The notes under the pieces: generated by a model
What the model saw: only the letters and a program-made list of their open reading frames with translations
The model's database searches: none
Told to the model about the DNA's origin: nothing
Shown: in pieces, positions 34,789-43,326 of the stretch
Layout of the letters: the number at the start of each line of letters is the position of its first letter
Numbering within the stretch: position 1 is the first letter of the stretch
Made by a program: the position numbers and the translations under genes
Origin: UBA6016 sp041915365
Lineage (GTDB): Bacteria; Campylobacterota; Campylobacteria; Campylobacterales; UBA6016
DNA: 64,000 bases
Assembly: GCA_041915365.1 (NCBI GenBank)
Contig: JAYSBP010000013.1
Location: forward strand, 1 to 64,000
Reading direction: 5' to 3'

Positions 34789-35901
34789 ATGAAGCATTTG
34801 ATGTTTATTTTACTGTCCCTTTTTGTGTTCGTAAACTGCAATTTATATGCTGACGACGATGCCTCAGATAACGGCTCAAGGTCTTCTTATCTTGAAAAAG
34901 TAAATTCCGATGAAGTGGATTTGTCAAGAATATTCAGCGTAGACCTGAGACACGATGAGAACTTTCTAAAAGCAATTGACAGCTCAATCAATTTCTACTC
35001 AAGCATACTATCTACCGATGAACTATTTTCGTACGGGGATGAGCAATACACGCCATTGCAAATGCTTCACTCACTTATAATGTTCAGAAAACTAATAGCC
35101 GTTGAGAGGCCGTATGCAGACTTTTTGGCTGAGCTACAAAAACACTTCGACGTCTACACACCAAAGGCAAGAAGCGAATACTCAAAGTTTACAGGCTACT
35201 ACACGCCGGAGATAGAAGCAAGTCAAGTCAAATCAAAACTATTTAAATATCCGCTCTATCTCTCTAAAAACAAAATAAAATCGTCTAAGCCCGATTTTTA
35301 TGTTCAAACCAGAACCGACATCAAAAAGATGGAAATGGAAGGTGCGGCCGTATTGTCCCTTGACGATGGAACGGCTCTAAACTTACAATACGCAGGCAGA
35401 AAACTTGCCATTGATGAACTTGCAAAAAGAAAAACAATAAAAAAAGTAGTTAAGAGAAACGGCAAAAAAAGAACAATAATAGTAAAGACTAGACAGGCTC
35501 CAAAATCAAAAGCCGTATTTTATGTCACAGAGACAAAAGCTCTCGGATCACTATCTACAGAGCTTGTACCTGGCTTTAGCGCTGCGATGGATATGAGTGT
35601 AACACCCGTTGGAAGCTTGATATACGTAAAAAGCAAAGACAGCAATGATACAGGTGCCGAAAGCAAGGAAACCGCCGCTACGGAAGTTGAGCAAGATGAA
35701 AAAAAGAGCGGATATGAAAGTTTTATGCTAGTTCATGACATAGGCGGAGCGATTAAGGGGCCTGGAAGGGTTGATATATATTGCGGAGAGGGCAAGCAGG
35801 CAAAAAGCTGTACATACAACGTTTCATCAAAAGGGCTTGTGTATATGCTGGTAGCAAAAAAAGACGCTCTTGTGAATTTTTTATCTTTGGGAGTCGAATA
35901 A
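34789..35901 (+). CDS. mltA: MltA-type lytic murein transglycosylase
   Basis: 370 residues with signal peptide MKHLMFILLSLFVFVNCNLYA. There is a Cys at residue 18 but the context is a poor lipobox. KFTGYYTPEIEAS (about 134-146) is the MltA domain signature, and the 3D domain HDIGGAIKGPGRVDIYCG (about 316-333) has the catalytic Asp. It cleaves the MurNAc-GlcNAc bond of peptidoglycan, forming anhydro ends, in the periplasm. AAAAAGGAGGA precedes ATG 34789. A polysaccharide deacetylase follows after seven bases, so the two probably act on the wall together. Confidence 0.9.
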   Translation: MKHLMFILLSLFVFVNCNLYADDDASDNGSRSSYLEKVNSDEVDLSRIFSVDLRHDENFLKAIDSSINFYSSILSTDELFSYGDEQYTPLQMLHSLIMFRKLIAVERPYADFLAELQKHFDVYTPKARSEYSKFTGYYTPEIEASQVKSKLFKYPLYLSKNKIKSSKPDFYVQTRTDIKKMEMEGAAVLSLDDGTALNLQYAGRKLAIDELAKRKTIKKVVKRNGKKRTIIVKTRQAPKSKAVFYVTETKALGSLSTELVPGFSAAMDMSVTPVGSLIYVKSKDSNDTGAESKETAATEVEQDEKKSGYESFMLVHDIGGAIKGPGRVDIYCGEGKQAKSCTYNVSSKGLVYMLVAKKDALVNFLSLGVE

Positions 35902-35908
35902 GCAAACA

Positions 35909-36607
35909 ATGGACAGAAGAACCTTTGCGAAACTATGCTTAGGCGGGGCAGCAACCATGCTGTCTGCGGATGATAGCCTAGTTGAAAAAAAAGATGTGGA
36001 GATATACCTGACCGTTGATGACGGCTGGAATCACAAAAAATCAATCATAGAAATGGCAAACCACTACAAAGTGCCGTTGAATTTGTTTATCATAGGTAAG
36101 GTAATCGAGCAAGACCCCGCCATTTGGAGACAAGCGTTAGAAAAAGGGCATATGCTCGGCTCACACACCTATAATCACCATAAACTTTCAAAAATAGATG
36201 AGAGCGTAATAGCCTCGGACTTCAAACAATACAAAAAATGCGTCTCAAATGCTCTTGGAACAGAAACATTTGAGAAAATAAAATTTTTTAGATACCCATA
36301 TGGCGATACAGGTAACAAAGAGACAAAACCGGCGACAAAAAAAATGATTGAAGATGAGGGCTGGAAGACATCGTGGTGGAATATGGACTTATCATTCTCA
36401 ACAGTGGAAGGGTACGGAGTAAAAGCTTACAAAGACCCTCAAGACCAACTTAAATATTTCTCAAAACATCTAAAGAGCATCAATGTTCCACTATTTCACT
36501 TCAAAGACCCAGATGCAAAAGCGATAGAGCTAGTCATCCAATATGGCCTTGAAAATGGATACAAATTCGCAAGACTTGATAGCAAAAAGGGTTTACTAAA
36601 AGCATAA
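35909..36607 (+). CDS. NodB-type polysaccharide deacetylase, Tat-like signal
   Basis: 232 residues. The N-terminus MDRRTFAKLCLGGAATMLSA has a twin-Arg RRTFAK motif, so Tat export is plausible. NodB motifs: motif 1 YLTVDDGWNHK (DD for the catalytic base and metal), motif 2 HTYNHH, and motif 3 RYPYGDTG. A Trp-rich segment (EGWKTSWWNMDLSF) replaces motif 4. It removes N-acetyl groups from a wall or surface polysaccharide; peptidoglycan is likely given mltA upstream. Its TAA overlaps the ATG of the radical SAM gene by one base, giving translational coupling. Confidence 0.85.
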   Translation: MDRRTFAKLCLGGAATMLSADDSLVEKKDVEIYLTVDDGWNHKKSIIEMANHYKVPLNLFIIGKVIEQDPAIWRQALEKGHMLGSHTYNHHKLSKIDESVIASDFKQYKKCVSNALGTETFEKIKFFRYPYGDTGNKETKPATKKMIEDEGWKTSWWNMDLSFSTVEGYGVKAYKDPQDQLKYFSKHLKSINVPLFHFKDPDAKAIELVIQYGLENGYKFARLDSKKGLLKA

Positions 36608-37449
36608 TGCTTGCAAAAGCGTATATTGAAATAACGACCTTCTGCGGCTTAAATTGTGATTTTTGCGAGCCGAAAAAATCTCCGCCGGCTCAAATGGAAT
36701 TGGCTCTCTTTGATAAAATCAACAAAGAACTACTAGGAAAAACAAGGTCACTAGCATACCATATACTAGGCGACCCACTGAGTGTCCAAAATCTAAACGC
36801 CTACTTGGATATTTCCGCTTTTTACGGACATAAGGTGGATATTGTTACAAGCGGACACTATCTTAAAAATATAGACAAAAATACCCTACTACATAAAGCC
36901 ATAAAACAAATAAACTTCTCAATATCCTCTTTTTTTTCAAATAAAAATGCTGGTATAAATCTAGAAGAATACTTGAGTGAAATAATAGAATTTTGTAAAT
37001 TCAGCGCCGCCAATCCAAAGAGGTTTGTAAACTTGAGATTGTGGAATCTTGGAGATAAAAACTATGCAGCATTCAATGAAGACGTAGAAAAGATATTGGA
37101 AGCAAAACTCTCAAAACCGATATACGTCAACAATAAGGGCAAAATAGCGCCCTACACGATAGTAGTTAAAGACAAAATGTTTGAATGGCCGAACATACAA
37201 AAACAGCCGTTATACAAAAATGGAACTTGCCATGCCATAACATCACAGCTTGGTTTTTTAGTTGATGGAAGAGTCACTCCTTGCTGTCTGGATGCAAGCG
37301 GAAATATGAGTCTTGGCGACGCAAACTACGAGGCAATTTCAGACGTCGTTACATCCAAAAAAGCCACAACAATGATAGACGGATTTAGAAATGGTGTCTT
37401 AGTGGAAAAAATGTGCCAAACATGCGGCTTTAGGCAAGTAAGACTATAA
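36607..37449 (+). CDS. Radical SAM/SPASM-like protein
   Basis: 280 residues. TTFCGLNCDFCEP (12-24) gives the CxxxCxxC cluster that binds the 4Fe-4S and S-adenosylmethionine. AYHILGDPLSVQN follows in place of the usual GGEP motif. C-terminal cysteines in NGTCHAIT, TPCCLDASG and KMCQTCGF suggest a SPASM-type auxiliary cluster. SPASM enzymes often modify peptides or act in maturation, but the substrate here is unknown. It is coupled to the deacetylase gene by a one-base overlap and converges with the GGDEF gene, overlapping its end by six bases. No precursor-peptide gene was seen beside it. Confidence 0.8.
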   Translation: MLAKAYIEITTFCGLNCDFCEPKKSPPAQMELALFDKINKELLGKTRSLAYHILGDPLSVQNLNAYLDISAFYGHKVDIVTSGHYLKNIDKNTLLHKAIKQINFSISSFFSNKNAGINLEEYLSEIIEFCKFSAANPKRFVNLRLWNLGDKNYAAFNEDVEKILEAKLSKPIYVNNKGKIAPYTIVVKDKMFEWPNIQKQPLYKNGTCHAITSQLGFLVDGRVTPCCLDASGNMSLGDANYEAISDVVTSKKATTMIDGFRNGVLVEKMCQTCGFRQVRL

Positions 37450-38721
37450 AAGAACAACCTTGTTTCTGCCGCCTCTTTTTGCCTCATATAGAGCGTCATC
37501 TACATTTTTTAAAAGCTCTCTCATGTTTGCCTCAGGAGAGTACTCCCCGACACCAAAGCTTGCAGTCACAATACCGGCAGCCCCAAAATTAGTATGCTCG
37601 ACAGCTTTTCTTAGATTTTCCGCCATTACTTGCGCACCTGCGCCTGAAGTATTCGGAAGCATTATCATGAACTCTTCCCCACCCCATCTAGCAAAAACAT
37701 CTGTTTCTCTAATGCTAGCCGACACCGTATCACACAACTTTACAAGAACTTCGTCGCCTACATCATGTCCATATGTATCGTTTATATCTTTGAAATGGTC
37801 TATATCAAACATAATCAAAGAGAGTGGCATTTTATATCTATCTGCTTTTTTTATCTCGAAAGCCAAAAGCTCATTTAATTTGAGCCTATTGTATATCTTG
37901 GTCAGAGGATCTGTCGTGGCAAGCTTTTCAAGCATTTTTGCCTCTTCTTCCATATCTGTTATGTCAGACATAGAAACAATATAAAGCTCTTCTTCCTCTT
38001 CCGGAAACTTTGTAGCCTTAACCATAAAAGTACGGGTTTCGCCAGTTTTTATGCTAACAATCTTTGCTATATTTCGCTCAAACTTACCGCTTAGAAGATT
38101 TTTTATCCAGCTCTCACCGTCTATTTTTCTAATTGTACGATTATCTTCAACCAACTGCGTATCAACGCATCCGTATAGCTTTTTAAAATCTTCTATGCTG
38201 TCCGTCGCAAAAAAATCATAAAAGCTCTTATTTGCTTCTATTATATTCGTCCCGTCAGTCAGAATAATCATATTATCTTGGAAGTTTAGAATAGTCTCAA
38301 AACGTCTTTGTTGCTTAATAAGCTCTTTTTCCAAGATAATATCATGGCTCTTTCTCTCAATCACGCCTATTAGATTATCCGTATCAACTGGCTTTAGCAA
38401 AAAATCACTAACACTAATCTCTATAGCCTCAAGCAAAAAATCAGATTCACTATGCGCAGTAGTGATAATAATAGGTATATCTCTATCTATCTTTCTTATC
38501 TCTCTGGACATTTCAAGACCGGTCATTTGCGGCATTTTGATGTCGGTAACAATCATATCTGGCGCTTCGGTCTTAAAAGCATTTAGCCCTTCTTCACCGT
38601 TTTTAGCCGTTACAACATCCTTAACAACTCTCTTAAGGAGTCTCTCAAGTTGCTCTCTAATAATAGCTTCGTCTTCAACATACAAAAGCTTAATAGGTAG
38701 TTTTCCCTTTGCTATATTCAA
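37444..38721 (-). CDS. Receiver-PAS-GGDEF diguanylate cyclase
   Basis: 425 residues. The receiver domain (10-125) has VEDE, phospho-Asp in MIVTDIKMPQ, Thr in IITTAHSE and Lys in LLKPVD. A PAS-like domain covers about 140-255. The GGDEF domain (about 265-425) has FARWGGEEFMIML, an active variant, with the RETD inhibitory site five residues ahead. It should make cyclic di-GMP when phosphorylated, with product feedback. It starts at TTG 38721, after GGGAA; no ATG lies before the receiver. It follows a receiver gene and a kinase gene on the same strand. Confidence 0.9.
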   Translation of the reverse strand: MNIAKGKLPIKLLYVEDEAIIREQLERLLKRVVKDVVTAKNGEEGLNAFKTEAPDMIVTDIKMPQMTGLEMSREIRKIDRDIPIIITTAHSESDFLLEAIEISVSDFLLKPVDTDNLIGVIERKSHDIILEKELIKQQRRFETILNFQDNMIILTDGTNIIEANKSFYDFFATDSIEDFKKLYGCVDTQLVEDNRTIRKIDGESWIKNLLSGKFERNIAKIVSIKTGETRTFMVKATKFPEEEEELYIVSMSDITDMEEEAKMLEKLATTDPLTKIYNRLKLNELLAFEIKKADRYKMPLSLIMFDIDHFKDINDTYGHDVGDEVLVKLCDTVSASIRETDVFARWGGEEFMIMLPNTSGAGAQVMAENLRKAVEHTNFGAAGIVTASFGVGEYSPEANMRELLKNVDDALYEAKRGGRNKVVLL

Positions 38722-38736
38722 GCGTATTCCCGTTTG

Positions 38737-39099
38737 TTAAGTTGTTTCAAAGTAGCTGTCGATTGTGCTAACCAAATCATACAATGCAACAGGCTTAAAT
38801 AATGTCTTGTCGGCCTTGTCAACCAGATACTGTGGATCTTTGTAGGCCGTGAGCATAATGCAAGGCACATCGCTACTCTCTTTAACCTTTAAAATAAACT
38901 CTTTTCCGTTCATTACCGGCATCTCTATGTCGCTCAAGATTATATCAGGAGTTTTTTCATAAAAGGCATTAAGAGCATCTTTTCCGTTTTCGCACAGTAT
39001 AACCTCTTCGTAAATCCTGCCGAGCGCCTTGCCTACAGTCTCTCTGATTATACCTTCATCTTCCACATAGAGAATTTTTAGTTTTTTCTTATCGCTCAT
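38737..39099 (-). CDS. Single-domain response regulator
   Basis: 120 residues, receiver domain only. VEDE forms the acidic pocket, IILSDIEMPVMNG the phospho-Asp, IMLTAYKDP the Thr and LFKPVALYD the Lys. Such CheY-like proteins pass phosphate on or bind a target protein. Its ATG overlaps the TGA of the upstream kinase by four bases, so that kinase is the obvious donor. The GGDEF regulator starts 15 bases downstream. Confidence 0.92.
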   Translation of the reverse strand: MSDKKKLKILYVEDEGIIRETVGKALGRIYEEVILCENGKDALNAFYEKTPDIILSDIEMPVMNGKEFILKVKESSDVPCIMLTAYKDPQYLVDKADKTLFKPVALYDLVSTIDSYFETT

Positions 39100-40466
39100 T
39101 TGCCTTCTCCATGCCTAGCTATAGCAAGCTCTATTCGAAATTCAACCCCATCTCCTATATTTGAAGCAAGAATTGTACCACCCATATTATCCTCTATAAT
39201 CATTCTCGACATATAAAGCCCTATCCCTGTTCCTTTTCCGTGTTCCTTAGTGGTAAAGTACGGCTCAAATATACGCTCTATAACCGTATCTTTTATTCCG
39301 CCGCCGTTATCTAAAACACTTACAATGCCAACACTCTCATCGCCATGAACCCCAACAACAACCTTACCTTTGCCGTCAGTAAAACTCTTCTCAAGTATCG
39401 CATCCTTGGCATTTGACATCAAGTTTAGCACAACCTGCTTAAATTCATTTTCGTATCCATCGACAACTATTGGCTTTGTATCAAATCTCGTTTCAATTTT
39501 TATTTTTGCGGAGGCAAACTGGGTAGAAATAATATTTAAAACATCTACGATGCTGTTTTGCAAAACAAATTCCGCCCTAGGTTTGTCCGGCCTAAAGAAA
39601 TTACGGAAGTCATCAATCGTTTTTGACATATGCCTTATCTGCCCCATTGCCTCGCTATTCATTCTGTCGACATACTCTGAATTCAGCTCATCTAGTTGAT
39701 ATGCCACCTTAAAGTCTTGAACCACGATACCAAGAGCATTTAACGGCTGCCTCCACTGATGAGCTATAGCGCCTATCATTTCACCCATCGCCGACATTTT
39801 ACTTTGCTGTACGAGTAGCTTATCTTTTTTTCTGATTTCCCCGACGGCATCTTCTATTCTATCTTCGAGATGTTCGTTAATCTCTCTTAATTGCTCCTCG
39901 GCAACCTTTCTGTCGGTTATGTCAAGACAGATTGTTACCTTTACACTTCTTCCATCCATCCAAGATGTCATCTTCTCCGTAACGGCATACCACTCTTGCG
40001 TCGTCTCGCTATAGTATTCATAAGAGTTTTCTTTTTTTGTGGAGCTATCTGTGCTATTTGGCTGCGATATCAAAGACGGTCTTCCGACTACCTCGCCAAA
40101 TTTTGCAATCGCATAGTTGTTTGCGTATATTACTTCATTTTTTTTGTAATCATTTATTAACACTATCGCATTTATAGTATTCAAAACACCGTAAAAGTTT
40201 TTGTTTATAGCTCTAAGATTGTCACTCATTTGCGAGCTTTTGTCTATCTGCTCTCTTAATTCCAGGGCAGACATTCTGCTCTTGTAGATAAAAAACAACG
40301 ACAAAAATATAAAGACAGCCGCAAAAGCGACTTTAAAAAAGAATACCGCACCAAATGCCAAACTGCCGACGCTAGAGTTTTCATACAAGCTGAGCAATAC
40401 CACAATGCTTTCTAATAATACGAATGCCAAGGCAAACGCAATAAGCGTTTTTTTACTTCTATTCAT
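39096..40466 (-). CDS. PAS-containing membrane histidine kinase
   Basis: 456 residues. There are two membrane helices (about 5-26 and 37-60) with almost no periplasmic loop, so the signal is probably sensed in the membrane or cytoplasm. A PAS domain (about 90-185) and a coiled coil (EQLREINEHLEDRIEDAVGE) follow. The dimerisation motif AHQWRQPLNALGIVV carries the His. The ATPase has NLMSNAKDAI, LDNGGGI and GTGIGLYMSRMIIE. ATG 40466 is chosen over a GTG three codons upstream. It lies 54 bases behind kdsA and overlaps the receiver gene by four bases. Confidence 0.88.
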   Translation of the reverse strand: MNRSKKTLIAFALAFVLLESIVVLLSLYENSSVGSLAFGAVFFFKVAFAAVFIFLSLFFIYKSRMSALELREQIDKSSQMSDNLRAINKNFYGVLNTINAIVLINDYKKNEVIYANNYAIAKFGEVVGRPSLISQPNSTDSSTKKENSYEYYSETTQEWYAVTEKMTSWMDGRSVKVTICLDITDRKVAEEQLREINEHLEDRIEDAVGEIRKKDKLLVQQSKMSAMGEMIGAIAHQWRQPLNALGIVVQDFKVAYQLDELNSEYVDRMNSEAMGQIRHMSKTIDDFRNFFRPDKPRAEFVLQNSIVDVLNIISTQFASAKIKIETRFDTKPIVVDGYENEFKQVVLNLMSNAKDAILEKSFTDGKGKVVVGVHGDESVGIVSVLDNGGGIKDTVIERIFEPYFTTKEHGKGTGIGLYMSRMIIEDNMGGTILASNIGDGVEFRIELAIARHGEGK

Positions 40467-40520
40467 AAGCACCACTTTACTACAAAATAACCCAAAAGAA
40501 CACTTAAAAATTGCCGTTAA

Positions 40521-41333
40521 TCATAAATTCTTTGCAGTTTCTACTATTTTTTTAAGAGAAGGCAAAAATTTTACAAAACCATCTAGACTCATCATAGTAG
40601 AGGCGTCAGAGAGAGCTTTTTTGGGCTCAGGGTGAACCTCAAAGAAATAACCCTTTACATTGCATATTGCGGCGCATTTTGCAAGATATGGAGCATATTT
40701 CGGGTCGCCACCGCTTTTATTGCCCTCACCTCCAGGTCTTTGCGTAGAGTGGGTAGCATCCATAATAAGCGGCAATCCAAACTCGGCCATATCTAGTAAG
40801 TTTCGATAGTCAACTACTAGATTGTTGTAGCCAAACATCGTACCCCTCTCCGTTAGCATAATATCCGCCGCCCCACTCTCTTTTAATTTTGCGACGACAT
40901 TTTTCATATCTTCGCCGGACATAAATTGTGGCTTTTTCACATTCACGACTTTGCTTGTTTTTGCAGCCGCTATTAGCAGGTCTGTTTGGCGAGCCAAAAA
41001 CGCCGGAATCTGAAGAATATCTACATATTTTGCAGCTACATCTGCCTGATAACTCTCGTGTATATCGGTAACCGTCGGTACGCCAAACTTATCGGATATT
41101 CTTTTTAACTCTTGTAGACCATCTTCTATCCCAGGGCCTCTGCAACTAGCTATCGAGCTTCTATTGGCCTTGTCAAATGAGGCTTTAAAAACATATTTAA
41201 TGCCAAGTTCATCGCATGCTTTTTTTACTTTTTCACATATTTCGTCGTTTATTTCGCTACTCTCAAGCACGCAAGGGCCAGCAAACAAAAACATATCGTC
41301 GTTTGTTATTTCAAAAAAATTACCTATTTTCAT
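40521..41333 (-). CDS. kdsA: 3-deoxy-D-manno-octulosonate-8-phosphate synthase
   Basis: 270 residues, normal KdsA length. FLFAGPCVLESSEIN, KASFDKANRSSIASCRGPG, VTDIHESYQ, IQIPAFLARQTDLL, LTERGTMFGYNNLVVD and MDATHSTQRPGGEG are the family motifs. The Cys in the third-last metal-binding region of metal-type enzymes may correspond to SIASCRG. It condenses arabinose-5-phosphate and phosphoenolpyruvate for the Kdo of lipopolysaccharide. It diverges from the operon holding kdsB and kdsC, so the pathway genes flank one regulatory space. Confidence 0.95.
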   Translation of the reverse strand: MKIGNFFEITNDDMFLFAGPCVLESSEINDEICEKVKKACDELGIKYVFKASFDKANRSSIASCRGPGIEDGLQELKRISDKFGVPTVTDIHESYQADVAAKYVDILQIPAFLARQTDLLIAAAKTSKVVNVKKPQFMSGEDMKNVVAKLKESGAADIMLTERGTMFGYNNLVVDYRNLLDMAEFGLPLIMDATHSTQRPGGEGNKSGGDPKYAPYLAKCAAICNVKGYFFEVHPEPKKALSDASTMMSLDGFVKFLPSLKKIVETAKNL

Positions 41334-41358
41334 CTGTTTAATCCTTCTTATGTCCCAA

Positions 41359-41392
41359 ATTGTAAGAGCTTTTTGCTTACAATTGCAAGCAA
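41359..41392. promoter_or_regulatory. Overlapping palindromes in the kdsA/aguA divergent space
   Basis: ATTGTAAG-N9-CTTACAAT (41359-41383) is a perfect 8-base inverted repeat. TTGCTTACAATTGCAAGCAA (41373-41392) is a 20-base palindrome with a single mismatched pair. Both lie within the 86 bases between two divergent starts, as expected for an operator acting on both sides. Confidence 0.45.
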
Positions 41393-41419
41393 AACGACAA
41401 CAAAAAATAAAGGGATATC

Positions 41420-42445
41420 TTGAAAAATGTTAGATTGCCTGCCGAATGGGAAGAACAAAGCTTCGTACAACTGACTTGGCCGCACGCAAATAGCGATTGG
41501 GGTCCTTTTTTGGATCAGGTAGAGCCCGTATTTTTAAATGTAGCAAAAGAGATAGCAAAACGCCAAACGCTTCTTATAGTAGCAGACGATGATGAAGCAA
41601 TCGTATCCAAACTAAAAAGATTTGGTGTCAATATGCAAAACGTCAAAATAGTAGAAACAGAGTCGAACGACACATGGGCAAGAGACCACGGCGGTATCAC
41701 GATAGAAAAGAATGGCAAACCTGTAGTTATGGACTTCGTATTTAACGGCTGGGGACTAAAATTTGCAGCCGATAAAGACAATCTGATTACACAAAACCTC
41801 AAAAAAGCAAAATTTTTCAAAAAAACTAAAATAAAAAGCGTTAGCTTTGCTCTTGAGGGCGGCAGCATAGAGACCGATGGATGCGGAACTCTACTTACGA
41901 CAGCAGAGTGTCTTTTGTCTCAAAACAGAAACAAAGGGATGTCACAATCTAAAATCGAAAAAAAGCTCAAAAAATATTTCGGTTTTGAACGAATATTGTG
42001 GCTTGAACACGGCTATTTGGCGGGCGATGACACGGATAGCCATATAGACACTCTAGCTAGATTCTGTGATGAAGAAACTATATGCTACGTCGCTTGTGAC
42101 GACAGAGACGATGAGCACTACATAGAGTTACGGCTCATGGAAAAAGAGCTTGAGGAGCTGAAAACCGCAAGCGGCAAACCTTATAAATTAATAGCGTTGC
42201 CGATGCCTGAAGCAAAGTATGACTCTGAAGGCAATAGGCTTCCGGCAACCTACGCAAATTTCCTCATCATAAACGGAGCTGTTTTGGTGCCAACATATAA
42301 CGACAAAAACGATATTGAAGCGCTTCGCTTGCTAGGTACGGCATTTGCCGATAAGGATATAGTGCCGATAGACGCTAGTGTGCTCATACTGTGGCACGGC
42401 TCGATACACTGTATTACTATGCAATATCCAAAAGGGGTAATATGA
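41420..42445 (+). CDS. aguA: Agmatine deiminase
   Basis: 341 residues, agmatine/peptidylarginine deiminase family. SFVQLTWPHANSDW, NDTWARDHGGITI, FALEGGSIETDG and the catalytic end HGSIHCITMQYP with the nucleophilic Cys are present. It turns agmatine into N-carbamoylputrescine and ammonia, in the cytoplasm. It starts at TTG 41420, four bases after AGGGA; no ATG precedes the conserved N-terminus. Its TGA overlaps the start of the next gene (ATGA), which encodes the next step of putrescine synthesis. Confidence 0.92.
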   Translation: MKNVRLPAEWEEQSFVQLTWPHANSDWGPFLDQVEPVFLNVAKEIAKRQTLLIVADDDEAIVSKLKRFGVNMQNVKIVETESNDTWARDHGGITIEKNGKPVVMDFVFNGWGLKFAADKDNLITQNLKKAKFFKKTKIKSVSFALEGGSIETDGCGTLLTTAECLLSQNRNKGMSQSKIEKKLKKYFGFERILWLEHGYLAGDDTDSHIDTLARFCDEETICYVACDDRDDEHYIELRLMEKELEELKTASGKPYKLIALPMPEAKYDSEGNRLPATYANFLIINGAVLVPTYNDKNDIEALRLLGTAFADKDIVPIDASVLILWHGSIHCITMQYPKGVI

Positions 42446-43326
42446 ACAAGCTAAAAGTGGCTCTCATACAGCAGACATGCTCGGAAAATAGAGCTGAGAC
42501 GGTAGAAAAAACCAAAAAAATGGTTCGAGAAGCCGCCGCAAAAGGGGCAAAGCTAGTATGTCTACAAGAGCTTCATACGGGTGTATACTTTTGTCAAGCC
42601 GAGGATGTAAACAGATTTGATATGGCTGAGAGTATTCCGGGTGCTTCTACGGAAGAATTTGGCGCATTAGCAAAAGAACTTGGGGTCGTAATCGTACTGT
42701 CTTTATTTGAAAAAAGGGCAGCAGGACTCTACCACAATACGGCAGTCGTAATGGAAAAAGACGGCACGATAGCCGGAACATATCGCAAAATGCATATTCC
42801 AGACGATCCGGCTTTTTATGAGAAGTTCTATTTTACACCAGGAGATATGGGCTTTAATCCGATAAAGACATCGGTTGGGAATCTTGGCGTACTCGTGTGC
42901 TGGGACCAGTGGTATCCTGAGGGTGCTAGAATAATGTCCATGAACGGGGCCGATGTACTAATCTATCCAACGGCCATAGGCTACAATCCAGATGACGAGA
43001 AAGATGAGCAGACAAGACAAAGAGATGCGTGGATAATATCCCAAAGAGCGCATGCCGTAGCCAACGGCCTAAACGTAATCAGCATAAACCGTGTCGGACA
43101 CGAGCCTGATTTTGCGGGTGTATGCAGCGGAATAACTTTTTGGGGTAATAGCTTTGTAGCAGGGCCTCAGGGTGAGTTTTTGGCGCATGCTTCAGAGGAT
43201 ACAGAGGAAATTATCGTATGCGAAATCGACCTACAAAGAAGCGAAAATGTCAGAAGATGGTGGCCTTTTTTCCGCGATAGACGTATAGACGCTTACGGCG
43301 ATATACTAAAAAGGTGGGGCAAATGA
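42442..43326 (+). CDS. aguB: N-carbamoylputrescine amidase
   Basis: 294 residues, nitrilase superfamily. The Glu-Lys-Cys triad lies in CLQELHTGVYF, YRKMHIPDDP and VLVCWDQWYPEGAR. It hydrolyses N-carbamoylputrescine to putrescine. Coupled by ATGA to aguA, it completes the agmatine route; arginine decarboxylase is not in the window. ATG 42442 follows AAAAGGGG; an earlier in-frame start would lie inside aguA and lacks support. Its own stop overlaps kdsB (ATGA). Confidence 0.93.
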   Translation: MNKLKVALIQQTCSENRAETVEKTKKMVREAAAKGAKLVCLQELHTGVYFCQAEDVNRFDMAESIPGASTEEFGALAKELGVVIVLSLFEKRAAGLYHNTAVVMEKDGTIAGTYRKMHIPDDPAFYEKFYFTPGDMGFNPIKTSVGNLGVLVCWDQWYPEGARIMSMNGADVLIYPTAIGYNPDDEKDEQTRQRDAWIISQRAHAVANGLNVISINRVGHEPDFAGVCSGITFWGNSFVAGPQGEFLAHASEDTEEIIVCEIDLQRSENVRRWWPFFRDRRIDAYGDILKRWGK

